64,000 bases of DNA from Obelidium mucronatum (GCA_025765595.1 JAIVFH010000075.1:1-64000), one strand, 5' to 3'; counted from the stretch's first letter, positions 1-11,204 are shown. Program-made: numbers and translations. The notes: generated by a model not told the origin, from the sequence alone.

Positions 1-3000
1 CAGAACCAGGGGTTGAATGTTTCGCTGCTTTCCTGCAGATACATTGTCTTGCATCTGAATCTCCAGTCCATTAACAGTGTGATTTTGGAACTTGAAGTGG
101 AAATTTGGAGTATCGTCAGGTGGCATTTCCTGGACAGTTGAGCTCAGAGAAAATTCCATAGTCAAGTGGACTGGTTGCCTGGTGGAGAGCCTGGGATAAT
201 ATTGGATGAATGCACAATTCCAAGCCACCTCTGATTGACAACAGTTAAATCTTCAAGGTCCAGCTTGGTTATGGATTCAGCAGACGTTCTAGCCCTGAAG
301 ATGTGCCCTCTTCCAAAAGACGCGTCGAGAGCCCCATGAGTAGCTTGCTAGATGGTGTGCCAATTCCAGCCATTGAAGGATGAGATTTGAGCAACTTTTT
401 GAAAAGCAAGTTGAAGTTGTCTCTGTAGGTATTCCCAAGAAATGAATTAAGGGGAACATGAACTGTTGCCATAGTCTGTGGGGCGACGGCTGCAATGGCC
501 CTATCCAGCCCCCACTTTTGCAAGGACATTGAATCCCATGTCTTGACTTGGGGTCGAGCATTTCAGTACGGGTTGGCAGCGGCTTGCTGATTGTGTGTAG
601 TTTTGACAAAGATTCTTGGCCCAAGTCAAAAATCCCTCAAATACACGTGACTTTTGTAAAAGAGGGAGTGGATGGCTTGGACCTTGACTTGAGCAACAGT
701 GGGGTTGGCAGCACTTGGACTGAATGTGGAGGACTCCAAGACACAAAAGAGGGGAACCAGCTTTTGGGGGAAAATAGATTGATTTAATTGGCCAATACTC
801 AACAAATGAGATGGTTAAGGAAAACGCTCACCTTTGAGATGCTCTTGGATTTGTCAGCTCTAGTCTTGAAAACAACAGCAACCTCAGAAACACTGATGGA
901 CTTTGTTGGATTGGCCAAGTCAGGATCTTTGGTATAGATTCTGTACATGACTGTTCCTGGGTGCCACGTTCCTGGAGACTTGTCCAACTCAGTCAACTTA
1001 TCCATAGCTCGCAGGAACACAACATGAATTCCCTCACGCTGGATCTTGTAGGACCGGCTGATTAACTTCTTGTTGACCAGTGACAAGCCAATCCCAAGCA
1101 GTTTGGCCAGTAGAGAGAGCTCACTGAACAAAGTGCAGGCTTGACTGAAGGAAGCTGCAGAAACTGGTTGATTATTAACCACAAGCTGGCAGGGATTTCC
1201 ATTAGGATCATCCTCAACAACTGGAGGATCCACTTCCATGGCCACAGGGTCCGCAGGCAAAGTCTCCAGAGTTGCATCCACCATCTCCACATCTTCAGTA
1301 TCCACAAGAGCCACATTACCCAAAGCATTAGTCTCAATGGCCAAGTTGTGCTGATTGTCGTTGGCTATTTGGGTCCTGAAGTGGTGAATGGGAGTATTCA
1401 AGAGTCTTGCAGCATCCACCCACTCAGAAGAAGCCACAATCTTGGCTGTTGTAAACTTGATGCTCCCCTTTGGATTATATTGCTGTTTAGCCCCAAGTTG
1501 AACCACCGCATCAGCCAGAGACAGTTGATGCAACTTTGCTGTCTGGTAGTTGTTTCATCTTGCCAACCAGGGTCCAAAAGCACGATCAGCATCTTGATTT
1601 TTGAGGTTCTCATAGACTGTAGACCATTCTTCATCAGATAGGTCCACTCCAGTAAGACAACCAACAGTAGCCTTGATTTGGGTCAAGACCAAAAAGTCCA
1701 GCAACTTCAAATCTTTGTCCCGCATAGGAGCCTTTGGTGGATCCAGAATCCAGTTTGCTGTGCCGCCACCACCGCGTTTATTCCAAGTTGGAAATGTCCC
1801 TGACTGAAAGTTGTGTGGTGCAGTAGCAGGGTGGTTGATTGAAAAGATGGAGTGCTCCCCTACTTTGACAACATTCCCAAGAATCTTCATGATTCCCTTG
1901 TTGGTGACACACTGGCTAGCATCTGATCCAGCAACCAGTTGTTTCAAAATTTCAGGAGTATTGGACCCAAGCTCTTGTTGATTGGGGTAGTTTCCAGCTT
2001 TCGAAATTAATCTGAGCGTGATGGCATACATGGCTTGATGAGTGGCTTCAATACAAGCCTTGGAAGAAGACCCCAAGAGTGGTTGTGCGCAAACACCATA
2101 GTCCACCAGTAATTTTGGACAATAAAGGTAGCGGTTGAGCGAGAGCATGAACACAACTCTTGGGTAATTGGCTTGTGGGTGTCCAATAGCCTGTTGAAGA
2201 GTGCAGTGGCTGATGTCCCTGTTGGCTTGTAGCATGCCAAGACATGCGTCATTGATTGCCCAGCTCCAATCTCCAGTAAAACAGGAACACTGGTCGATTC
2301 CATCATGACAGCCTTGGGGGCACTTGTACAGACAGGGCACCACTTCAAACTTGGTGGTTGGCACCAACACACCACCATCAATGTCCAGAGAGTCGGTGTC
2401 AATGTTGACCTGCTGCTGATGGTGGATCACCTCCTTGATTTGAATCAGCGCGTTTTTGGCAGGGTGCTCAAACTGGAAAACTTGGAGAAACTCAGCAAGG
2501 CAAGTTTCCAAGCTGTTGAATACTTCAGGGCTGTGGTCAAGATGGGCTAAAAAGTCTTGACATTTCTGCTGCGACCCCCCCGATCGAACAAAGATGTCAT
2601 ATTTCCTAGCATAGCGTTGGACAAGATGGGAGGGAGCAGGGGCTACAGTTCCATTGGCATTTACAATCAAGGAGCCAGCAGGAAGGGCAGGTATGTCAGA
2701 ATTGGCCTTGAGGTAAGAAATAAAATAAGCACGTGAAGTGATTGATGGTAAAAACTGAACATTTGTTTACCTTTAATTTTTTGTTGGAGTCCTCCTTCTG
2801 TTGAGCCCTCGCGCGTTTTGGCAGTGGTGGTGGTTGGGTGGTGGCCTCAAGTACAAGGTCAACAGCTCTTTCTTTTCCTTTGTGCGACATTGGTTGTTTG
2901 GTTGTAGACGAGGAGGAGGGTGGAGGAAGGGGGGCATCAACAACTGGGTGCGGAACAACTGGAGGTGAGAAGGACCTCCACCATCACGCTTTGAGCTTTC

Positions 3001-3795
3001 CTCCTGGTGCTGCCTCCAGGCAAATACGACAATAAGGTGAGTTGTGAGAGAGAATCAACCCCACAATCTGTAAAATGGTAGTATGGGTTAGGGTCATTTG
3101 TGTGGAAAATGCTGGAAAATGTAATAGGGAACAAAAAAAAATAAAAAGGTACCTGACAGCAACAAACAGTCTCTTAGTACTTTGGATTTATATAATAAAT
3201 GTGTTTGTAGTGTGGGCACCCCAGTCTTGCAATAAATCATTTGTCTTGCATCACCAACAGTAGTACCAGGGCCTACCTGCAGAGCCAGAGTTGTCCCGTT
3301 GAAAAGCCGGACATGGACCTTAGACTTGATGCAAGCAGCATGTCTCAAGACTTTTTCCTGTTTGGAGGTGGAGGAGGACTTTGGAAAAATGTTGAAGTGT
3401 GTGTGAGTGTGTGTAAACGAACACCCAATCAAAACCAAAACATTCAGGTCACATACCATAGGAACAGAAATAACTGTGTCATGTTCTTGAAGCAACAGTT
3501 GCATTGCTGGTATCGACCGCGTTGCAGCTTGTGTTGTTGTTAGCTTTGTTTTTGGAGTCAAGGGGCAGGGTGTCTGGCAACAACCCCACTTGAATGGCCA
3601 CAGACAGTCAAGAAGTGCCATGGTTTGCAATCCTTGATCATCTTGCAAGCAAGGAGTGATGGTGGTTGTTGTCAAAGGGGCTGGCATCTGTTTGTGTGCA
3701 TCAAATGTTTGTCAGTGCACAGGGCCTATAACAGAGAAAATCAAGGATCCAGTACTCACATGGTTGGCTTTGGGCTTGCTGTGAGGGCGCTGCAT
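1..3795 (-). CDS. Ubiquitin-like-domain multi-exon gene, runs off left edge (partial)
   Basis: Exons on the minus strand form a long gene whose proposed start is at 3795. An internal ubiquitin fold is visible at about 3330-3010: it opens with SKVHVRLFNGTTLALQVGP, continues through LLYKSKVL and, after an intron, DCGVDSLSQLTLLSYLPGG, so it even keeps a Gly-Gly. It aligns along ubiquitin from MQIFVKTL to LRGG, but residues follow the GG. Next come a basic linker (LPKRARAQQKEDSNKKLK), a clean intron at about 2770-2706 and a long open domain (2670-1600) with a Cys cluster (CLYKCPQGCHDG) that I do not recognise. A TGA at 1552-1554 can be removed by a 45-nt in-frame intron (GTGCTT...ACAG). Further exons reach 832, then about 760-270, and an open frame continues to base 1. 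The join after the GG (about 2960) and the 760-270 part need a shift I could not resolve, so decay is possible. Function unknown. Confidence 0.55.
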
Positions 3796-4059
3796 GCTTG
3801 TTGAAAGGGCTCCAATATTAGGGGAGGGTGATAGTCTTGCGTCACAGTTTTTAGCTACTTTTTTGGCATATTTCAAGACAATGGATTTTTGATGAAGGAG
3901 AAAATTTTCTGCTTATTGTTCTCCACAAAGTCCTTTGCTCCCGCTATGACTCTGATTAGAGACATGGCAGTAGTTAAACCTACATGCCCCCGTTTGGGGA
4001 CACTTGGTAACATGAGGTGGGAACCAATAAGATTAAAAGCCAATCGAGTGAGAGTGAGA

Positions 4060-4072
4060 AGTGAGAGAGAGA

Positions 4073-4125
<53 letters not shown>

Positions 4126-4132
4126 AGATTCA
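4060..4132. repeat. GA-rich microsatellite
   Basis: A nearly pure run of GA dinucleotides with a few GAA interruptions. It lies in non-coding sequence upstream of the ubiquitin-like gene. Confidence 0.9.
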
Positions 4133-4146
4133 TTCAAGAGAACAAA

Positions 4147-4757
4147 TCACAGAAACATGAAAGTTTCAAACGTGTAGCCAATCAAGGGATTCACACCAAA
4201 CCAAACAGATACCAAAAACCACCACCAGCCGTGAGAATTCTCAACATACTGGTTGACAATGCAGTGCGTGTGAGGACATCTGCATTGCATGGAGGCCAAG
4301 GCTTCAGAACCTGGCTTGACAAAGGCACAGGTGGGCTCAAATATTACAGCCCCCTCCTCCCCCAGACAGACCAACACAACTCTGCTATCCTGTCTGCCTC
4401 ATACCCACAAGGATGGACCAACAATAAATAGCAGAGCACAACAGTTTTGGTAAACACAGTAAAACAGCCTAATTGAGAAACTTTCAGTGATCCACTGTCG
4501 AAAATAAAAGTAAAACTAGCCCATATTACCTTGAATAATACAAAGCCTCAATGGATGTGTTGGTGGTAGTTTGGGTGCTTGCAGGCCTGACAGATTATAC
4601 TTTCAGAGTCACCACAGGGATTCCTGATAAAATCAAACTGGACATTAGTCTCCTGCTCCAAATACCTGGTATTTTGCTTCCCTTTGTTGTATTTTTCGTG
4701 TTTTCGAAGCAGGTGTTGGAGACTTAACAACCATGAATAATTAGCACTCCAACACAT
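4147..4757 (-). other. Possible Cys/His-rich coding fragments, uncertain
   Basis: Two short open minus-strand frames (4757-4548 and 4377-4147) carry Cys/His clusters, IICQACKHPNYHQHIH in the first and MQCRCPHTHCIVNQYVEN in the second, which would suit exons of a small zinc-binding protein. I found no join that gives a continuous protein and no start signal, so these may equally be remnants or chance frames. The rest of 3796-5186 shows only AT-rich DNA and a GA microsatellite. Confidence 0.2.
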
Positions 4758-5186
4758 ATCAAAATCAAATAAATTAAATGAGGATATTTCTTACATTTAA
4801 ATAGGTCCATCTGAGCCAGAAAATAACGTGTTTTGGTGCTGAATGGTTGGCTGGTTTTAACCTGAGTGACCCAAGCAACGGCTATTGAATACAATCACTT
4901 GTTAATACAGGAGCGCTGCAGCAGGTCAAGATGTTTTGAAAATAAGGACTTACATCAGATGGTGGCTTGCTTGCTCAGGCCAGTCCAGTAATGCATGCCT
5001 TCCTGTCAAGTCAGGATTGTCAACCCCAGCGATCTCCAGGCCTTGACTGGTTCCAGGCATTCTGTTGATTGAACACACATGCCACGGAGTCGTTTATACC
5101 GCTCAAATGTCCTTGGTTGTATAGCTTGTGTTGGTGGTGGGGTGGTGGTGGCCAGCGAGTTTAAAATTATTTTTTGAAGTATTAAA

Positions 5187-5211
5187 TCTCATACTGCGGC
5201 AGTATGAGATT
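5187..5211. promoter_or_regulatory. 25-nt perfect palindrome, CATACTG family, copy 1
   Basis: The 25 bases are a perfect inverted repeat around a single central G (arms ATCTCATACTGC and its complement). The core CATACTGnnnCAGTATG recurs at 5896-5912 and 12098-12114, each time upstream of a plus-strand gene of the cluster. This copy is followed at 5240-5262 by another hairpin with GCCTACAA / TTGTAGGC arms. A dimeric transcription-factor site or a hairpin signal is inferred from the symmetry. Confidence 0.6.
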
Positions 5212-5634
5212 ATTCAATTCAAAGGGGCTTGCCAGCTTAAAGCCTACAATATGTTGTTGTAGGCTCTTTAAAAATTAATAATAATTTATGGTAATTTTGC
5301 TGCTGACAGTTTTGGCTCCAGGCAAGGGTTGTTTTTGTCTGCACTCACAGACCATTATATCTTTAGTAAAATAAGGCGCCCCATGGCGCCTTTCAGACAT
5401 TACGTGTATAACCATCTAAAAAACACTGTGTCAAAAGGACAAGGCGGGGCGCCAAAGTTATATCATGCTAAAGTGGAACAATATGTATGCACGCACCAAC
5501 AGGCCACATTCCGCTCAGATCCCACGCAGCTCCTCTTCACGCATCAATAGAAACATATTGAAACTATCTCATACACCAAGGGCGTCACAAGGCGCCAAGG
5601 GGTGCCAGAGTTATGAGCGTTACAAGATAACCAA

Positions 5635-5669
5635 CCCCCCCCCCTCCAACCCCCCCCCCCCCCCCCCCC
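5635..5669. repeat. C homopolymers (10 C and 20 C)
   Basis: Ten Cs are followed by TCCAA and then about 20 Cs. A 22-C run occurs in the homologous module at 11824-11845. Exact lengths may be affected by sequencing. Confidence 0.85.
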
Positions 5670-5895
5670 AACGATCAAAAAACTACTATACCGACTGACT
5701 GACTGGCTGACTGACTGATTTGTATTGTTCAGATTTTTCAACCTATTAGTTGGGACTGGACTGAATTGGTGTAGGCGGGCTTGACTGAATTGGTGCAGGC
5801 GGGCTTGGGGTGTGAAGGAGAGGTCATGGTGTGTAATACAGGGCATGTAGGTACTACTAGCTAGTGACATGCCAGTGTTTTGCATTTCTGCACTG

Positions 5896-5912
5896 CATAC
5901 TGTCACAGTATG
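5896..5912. promoter_or_regulatory. CATACTGtcaCAGTATG palindrome, copy 2
   Basis: Inverted repeat with 7-nt arms and a 3-nt centre, 182 nt upstream of the H3-tail-mimic start. The following bases (GGATAAAATTCTTC then an A tract) match the sequence after copy 3 at 12098, so at least 40 bp of context is conserved. Confidence 0.6.
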
Positions 5913-6094
5913 GGATAAAATTCTTCAAAAAAAAAAAAGAAGGCAAGGTGTATCGCGAAAGGCCGCGATACCATCCTCACGTGTTTTCGGTTAGTGTATT
6001 ACTACTACTAGTGCACATTTATTATTTTCACAAGATGCAAACCCATTTTTATAGTGAATGGGGATTTTAAAAAAATAGATTTAAATTTGTTAAA

Positions 6095-7263
6095 ATGGCA
6101 CGCACCAGGCAAACAGCAGGAAAAAGCACAGGAGGCAAAGCGCCTAAGAAACAACTTGCAACAAAGAAAAGGAGAAGAAACGCTCCTGCCGATTCTGTTG
6201 TATCAGGACCCGATGGTGCTGCAATCTCGGATTTGGTAGCTCTTGCAGGTACGTATTTAAGGGGTCAAACCATCCACATCTAAAGTGGGCTAATAGCATC
6301 CAGTGACTTTGCTGGAGGGCCCTATAACGTGAAAACTGTCATGCATGCCATTGATGCCATGAAAAATAACCCCATCAACCCAACCTCAGCAATGCCACGC
6401 ATACCCGTGTATAGATTCCTTGACCTTAAAGAAGCATGTAATATTCCGGAATCCCGGCCTTACAAGGGAGGGCTGCCTGTGAATGGGTTTGAGACACGGC
6501 TTTCACCACACGCCTCCAAATATGTTATGGGGAAGGCTCTTGGGTATGGAAAAGCAGATCAAGCAAAGCGAGAATTCTCCTGCATGAACGAGGAATCCAA
6601 AAGGGAATGGGCTGGCTGCTGTTATGCAACTTCCGAATACTGCAAACAAGTCATGGAAAAAGTGGAAGAGTTGGGTATGGCCATTGTCCATTTGGTATCT
6701 CAGACCAAGAAAAAGTAAGTAAATTTGGTTATTGGTAATTGGTTATAAAGGCGTAATTATTTTGTAGCGGCAAGAAGATTTCCCCAAGCCATTCCGTTGT
6801 GGTTGTAGTTGAGGAACAATCTGTTCTCTTCTTTCAGCCACATTTCTCGGGATTTCACTGGCCTAGGCCAGCCGTCCCTCTTCTTGCTGGACTGAATGAC
6901 AAGTTTACTCGCAACTTGTTTGTAGCAAACGGAAGACAAACTACCACGCATGACTGCTCATATCACTGCTTGGACTTCATTTGTTCCTACACATTGCTAC
7001 CCTCCAATGCTGGATTCCCTAGGTGCCAAGCAAGGAAATTTGACCGGGCCTTCATAAACGGGGAATACCCAACGAAGGCAAGACAGAAATTTGCCAAATT
7101 TCAAGACGCTGCTGGAAATAAAATTGTGTGGGAAGCATTTGACAACGCTATCCAACCAATGGTGTTAGAAAAGTGTGCTAGTCTTGAGGATCCGGATGAT
7201 CTCAGCTATGAAAGCGATACGTCGTTGAATTACACATCTGACGAAGAGTCAGTTGAAGAGTGA
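6095..7263 (+). CDS. Histone H3 tail-mimic protein, 355 aa, 3 exons
   Basis: Exons 6095-6248, 6297-6714 and 6768-7263 sum to 1068 nt, an open frame of 355 aa; the introns are 48 and 53 nt with GTACGT and GTAAGT donors. After Met the protein begins [19 protein letters not shown] and continues [12 protein letters not shown]: the canonical H3 tail with K4R, R8G, R17K, A24K, A25R, K27R and S28N, keeping K9, S10, K14, K18 and K23. What follows is not a histone fold. It is a soluble domain I do not recognise, with scattered Cys ([25 protein letters not shown]) and an acidic Ser-rich tail ending DEESVEE. The first ATG is chosen because it places Ala at H3 position 1. An AATAAA lies just after the stop. 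Mimicry of H3 toward modifiers or readers is inferred; the central domain's role is unknown. Confidence 0.85.
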
Positions 7264-7304
7264 GTGGTCTTCAACTGAGTGGCAGCAATGGATGTCTTAT
7301 AGGA

Positions 7305-7610
7305 TATAAAATAAACCGCATTTCAGTGATTTTGGCATTGTTTACCGTTGTACACTGTGAAGGAATCAACTGCAACAAAACCAACGGCCACTCCAGGAAG
7401 CCTGAAACTTTCAGGAATATTTAACTTGGTTTTTAAAATAGTTTTGAAATTTATTATGGGATTTTTCGTGCAGGCCGACAGGGGCTTGTGTACACTGTGA
7501 AGGAATCAACTGCAACAAAACCAACGGCCACTCCAGGAAGCCTGAAACTTTCAGGAATATTTAACTTGGTTTTTAAAATAGTTTTGACATTTATTATGGG
7601 ATTTTTTGGT
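7305..7610 (+). repeat. Downstream module A: 140-bp tandem duplication with palindrome
   Basis: Directly after the H3-mimic gene, the unit starting TGTACACTGTGAAGGAATC occurs at 7349-7488 and again at 7489-7605, nearly identical. Each copy contains the perfect palindrome CCTGAAACTTTCAGG (7401-7415 and 7541-7555). A diverged pair lies after the 380-aa gene at 11205-11490. The position suggests a 3' processing or termination role, or element-specific repeats. Confidence 0.75.
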
Positions 7611-8371
7611 TGAGTCATTGTTTGTTGGAAGGGTTTGACTTGTTTTATGATTATTGCCAGCCTTGTGGTACAGGGACTAGGAATCTGAGACCATAATTTT
7701 GTTATTACGTATCTATTAATGCTAGATCAAGTGTCATTTTGTGATTTTAGGGCCACGGTGGCGGTAAGACTGTTGAGAGTAAAACTCACCCAAAGATTTT
7801 AGGCAAGCACAAAAATCTTTGTAGCGCTTACCAATGGCTTTTCATGGTTGCTTTGTATTGGCTTGCATGGTTTTGAGAGTTGGGCCCATGGTGGTAGTGT
7901 GTTTGTGAGTTGTAGCAGAGAGGTGCTAGATTTCACCAAAACAGATTCCAACAAAGGGAAACCCATGCCCACCTTTTAGAAACACTTTAAAACGCTTATA
8001 GAAGTGTTTTCCACTCAGAATTTGCGATTGTACCACCGCGGTGATGGTGAGTTTAGTTTGGCCCAAAGTCTCAACACAACAACCCAACAACAGTAAGCAC
8101 AAAAATTCACAAAACCTCCACCAATGCTGTTTTTTACATTCTTTGGAGCTATTAGCATAGTTCCAGGGCTCTCTCTTCAGTATTTATAACATTTGTAGTT
8201 GTGAAGGTCCAGGGACCCAAACGCTTTTAGAATCACGTCCACTCACTCCGTCAAAACACAGAATATTGTTGTCTGGCACCATTTAAAAAGTGGCTTCTAA
8301 ACTCTGCCCTTGGCAATGTGGCACAACAAACAAAGATCTTTTATTCCACAAAAAACCAACAAACAAATAAA
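7611..8371. other. Non-coding stretch between H3-mimic and SET genes
   Basis: No frame here has coding character. Visible features are an inverted repeat AAAGATTTT...AAAAATCTTT (about 7792-7820) and a CCACCGCGGTG box (about 8032-8043) resembling the GGCCGCGGTG box of the repeats upstream of the 380-aa gene. Nothing else was recognised. Confidence 0.5.
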
Positions 8372-9361
8372 TCACAAATCAACATGCTTCATTGCTGCAA
8401 TAATCTGCTTGCGTTGAGCAAGTCTTTCTGCAGAGTCGGAGTGGATTTGATTCCAGTACACTCCATTTCTGTTTGAATTAAACCTGTACACCAAAAAGAA
8501 CTCACAGCCAGCAGCAACTTTTCGGATGGTTTCCACTGACACTGTTTTTTAAACTCTGTCCACGACAAAACGGCAATTCACCAGGCTTGCATTGGGAGCA
8601 TTGTTGATGAATCGCAGTACCCCAGAGTCTTCCCCAAATCCATCAATAAATGTGTCCTTTGACAGCTCCATCAAATAGGCGACGCGTGCTTGCTGCAGGG
8701 GGGCCTCTGAAGCCTCAATGTCATTCTTCTCCTTTCTAGAAAGGAGGCGCCTTCCATAAGTCACACCAAGACGTTGTTTTGCCTCAAAGTCCTTGGTGGC
8801 AACCAACCCAAAACCACCGCCAGGGATCAGCGATCCAACCACTCCCAAACCCAGTTGATCCGATGAGCAACTTGAGCACAATGGGTGAGTCAACACGCAC
8901 ATATCCCTGCATCCCTCCGTTGAGCACTTTCCACGGAAACTATACATTAACGGGTTCCCAGAATGGATCCACGATTCGGCACGCAGCAATTTTGAGACGT
9001 TGGTCTCGCCAGTGAAGGCAGCAATGACTTTAACCGACTGCTCCATGTAGTAGTGGCGATTGTAGCACTCTCGGCATCTTCCTGACATGTAAGCAACTTT
9101 TCCACACGGAGTTGGAGTAGCGGTGGTACAGTAGGTGATTGGTTTAGGGACTGGTTGTTTTTTTGGCTTCTTGGCTCCCGTCTTCTTTGCCCATGCCGCC
9201 TTGATGCGTGGCCAGTCTTTGGATTTGACCCCTTTTGGTCTCTGATCCTGGATGATGTTGGCGACGGCAATCTCAATGCGCTGCTTGGTGCCATAGGTGA
9301 ATGTCTTGTTGTTGTCCATATTTTCACTTCCTGAATTTTTTTGGGGACTTTTTTTGGTCAA
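8372..9361 (-). CDS. SET-domain lysine methyltransferase-like protein, in-frame TAA near the end
   Basis: The minus frame from 9361 has a basic N-terminus (AAWAKKTGAKKPKKQPVPKP), two Cys clusters (C-x8-C-x11-C-x2-C, then GKCSTEGCRDMCVLTHPLCS) and a C-terminal SET domain. Seen in it are the GFGLVA entry, the RFINNAPNASLVNC motif (equivalent to RFINHSC.PN) and, after the stop, ETIRKVAAGCEFFLVYRF, which fits the last SET strand with its Tyr. SET proteins methylate lysines using S-adenosylmethionine; this one may be chromatin-directed. A TAA at 8549-8551 interrupts the frame, which is otherwise open to 8372. Either the copy is truncated, or a 30- or 36-nt intron with a weak GTTTTG donor removes the stop at the cost of one strand. 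A second start at 9319 is possible. The gene is divergent from the 380-aa gene. Confidence 0.65.
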
Positions 9362-9434
9362 ACAAAAAGAAAAAAAAACACAAGTTCATCAAACAACCAA
9401 TAATGTCGGCAGAATTTGTTGATTTAGAACAAAA

Positions 9435-9694
9435 CAAAAAAAACCCAGTTTTAACCCCCAACACAACGGGAACCTCCCGACTACACTTGGATCGTGTTTC
9501 TATATGTTAACTAATCCCAAAAGTGATTTTACATGATTTTATTACGGCCGCGGTGATGTCTTGCAGTCAAAGTAAAAAAAAACCCAGTTTTAACCCCCAA
9601 CGCAACGGGAACCTTCCAACAACACTTGGATCGTGTTTCTACATGTTAACTAATCCCAAAAGTGATTTTACATGATTTTATTAAGGCCGCGGTG
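9435..9694 (+). repeat. Two tandem roughly 120-bp units upstream of the 380-aa gene
   Basis: Copies at 9435-9555 and 9574-9694 both run from an A tract plus CCCAGTTTTAACCCCCAAC through TTGGATCGTGTTTCTA and CCCAAAAGTGATTTTACATG to GGCCGCGGTG. A diverged third copy is at 11846-11939. They lie between the divergent SET and 380-aa genes, so they could hold a shared bidirectional promoter. A CATACTG half-site follows at 9711. Confidence 0.75.
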
Positions 9695-9775
9695 GATATA
9701 AACACATTGCCATACTGCAATCTTGGTGTTTTTCAATCAAAAATATATTTAATTTGTAAAAAATCAATTTGAAAA

Positions 9776-11105
9776 ATGGCCAACTTGCCCATGCTCCAAC
9801 CATTCAACCTTGCGGCTCTGGGCAAGACGCGAGACCTTTCCAAAGTAAACACCAATGAAGGCTTAACACTTGATCAGTTTCAAGAGCTGCTTCTTGGGCC
9901 CGAGACTGCCTTCTTCTACAAAAAGTCACTTGTATTCAAGGACAACAGGCAAAAGAAATCTTATGCCAATGACCTAGACTTCCAAGTATGGGCTAATGGA
10001 TTTGCACCAACTCAGAGAGAAGTAGCAACACTTCAAAAGTTGGTTCAACAACAAGGAATGTTGTTTGTCTTGGTCGCGTCTGAACACAAAAGGTATTACG
10101 GCCCCTTGTCTTTTTTAATGGGGTTAACCATACTCCCTCTTACATAATTGTACAGAGTTAAAAATACCCTCTACGCACCAACTCATTTCCAAGTTCTTGT
10201 ATTCCACCACGGCACGGCTCATCAAAGTGTCGTCTTTTATCAGCCCCTTAAGGACTTTGATATTTGGCCAACACAAACACATTTGCTAGTTACACATTTA
10301 CGAAAATCTTTTTTCGATAATATTCATATTGTGAATGGCTAGCAACACAGAGAATTGGGTATTTATTTCTTCAAATAAGAATATCCACGCAAAGTGCATC
10401 TAAAATAATGTACAATTAGATTGCGCCTTTCGATGTCTTGATTTCATTCGACAGTATATTGCCTTGCCTGACAGGGGAGGTATGCCACTCTGTTTGACGG
10501 AGCGAGTCATGCGTGTGCCATATAATGGCGACTTGGTGCAGGGGTCAAAATCCGAAAGATTTTTGAAGGGGGCGTTGAAGGGTGGAATGGGAGAGACAGG
10601 TAAGACCCAAAAGGACATGGCAGTGGGAGCTTCTTTCAGTGATTCTGATGGAGATGATTTGAGATGGGGGGACAATAGCAAAGAAGAATCAGTTGTGGAA
10701 GGTGGTCAGTGTGATGACTTTGTTATATTGATATCGGAGCAAGATGTGGAAACTAGCCAGGAAAAGGGGAAATCTTTGAAACAGGAGGTGGAATATAGAG
10801 AAGACTCTCTGGAAAAGGATGAGGAATATTGGCAGGAAAGGGCGGCGGAACAGGATCAGGAATGGCGTCCAGAAAGGGCGAAATCAGCGAAACATCAAGT
10901 AAAAGATGCTGACACATCTTCAGAGGCCTACTCTCCGGAGGATGACTGTGGGGAAGGTTTATCGTCTGATGCATCTGATTCTTCTGAAGGGGAAACTGAC
11001 GACAATGATTCATCATCAGCCTCATCCAGTGACGACTATCGAAGTTTGGATTCTGACATTGATTCAGAGGCAGGAGTGGATGCAAAACGACTGCGACGCC
11101 TTTAG
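9776..11105 (+). CDS. Cluster protein with acidic Ser/Asp-rich tail, 380 aa, 3 exons
   Basis: Proposed exons are 9776-10092, 10156-10330 and 10455-11105 (1143 nt, open frame). The first intron (63 nt, GTATTA...ACAG) is clear. The second (124 nt, GTGAAT...ACAG) is inferred because it joins two frames in phase; without it the first part stops at 10342. The N-terminal 165 residues look globular and include FQVLVFHHGTAHQSVVFYQP. The C-terminal half is highly charged, with Glu-rich repeats (YREDSLEKDEEYWQERAAEQ), Ser/Asp runs (SSASSSDD) and a basic end KRLRRL that could be a nuclear signal. I do not recognise a family. An AATAAA follows the stop. The acidic tail is shared in style with the H3-mimic protein. 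Confidence 0.6.
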
Positions 11106-11204
11106 AAAAATAAAGAAGCCCCAATCATTTCTTCTTATATCCTAACCAAGTGTTGGCTAATATCTAAACTTGCCTCCTCATTGTTGGCTGGTTTTAAAAA
11201 CTAA

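Larger units (their letters stand above)
5360..5945 (+). promoter_or_regulatory. Upstream module A: GGCGCC hairpin, poly-C, 24-bp repeat, palindrome
   Basis: This block precedes the H3-tail-mimic gene and is homologous to 11550-12135. Shared elements are a hairpin with AAGGCGCC arms and a 4-nt loop (5373-5392), a following stretch ending near TCAAAAGG, the line AATTGGTGCAGGCGGGCTTG then GGGTGTGAA (present here as a 24-bp tandem pair at about 5758-5805), a long C homopolymer, and CATACTGnnnCAGTATG followed by an AATTCTT...AAAAA tract. No coding frame is convincing in it. A shared promoter or replication-linked region is inferred. Confidence 0.6.

Noticed and set aside
1552..1554. TGA between two same-frame segments of the ubiquitin-like gene, first read as a premature stop
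   Set aside because: A 45-nt GTGCTT...ACAG intron removes it and keeps the frame, similar in size to other introns here, so a nonsense mutation need not be assumed.
6095..6283. A genuine or truncated histone H3 gene
   Set aside because: The frame leaves H3 right after the tail and splices cleanly into a non-histone sequence; no alpha-N or histone-fold residues are seen.
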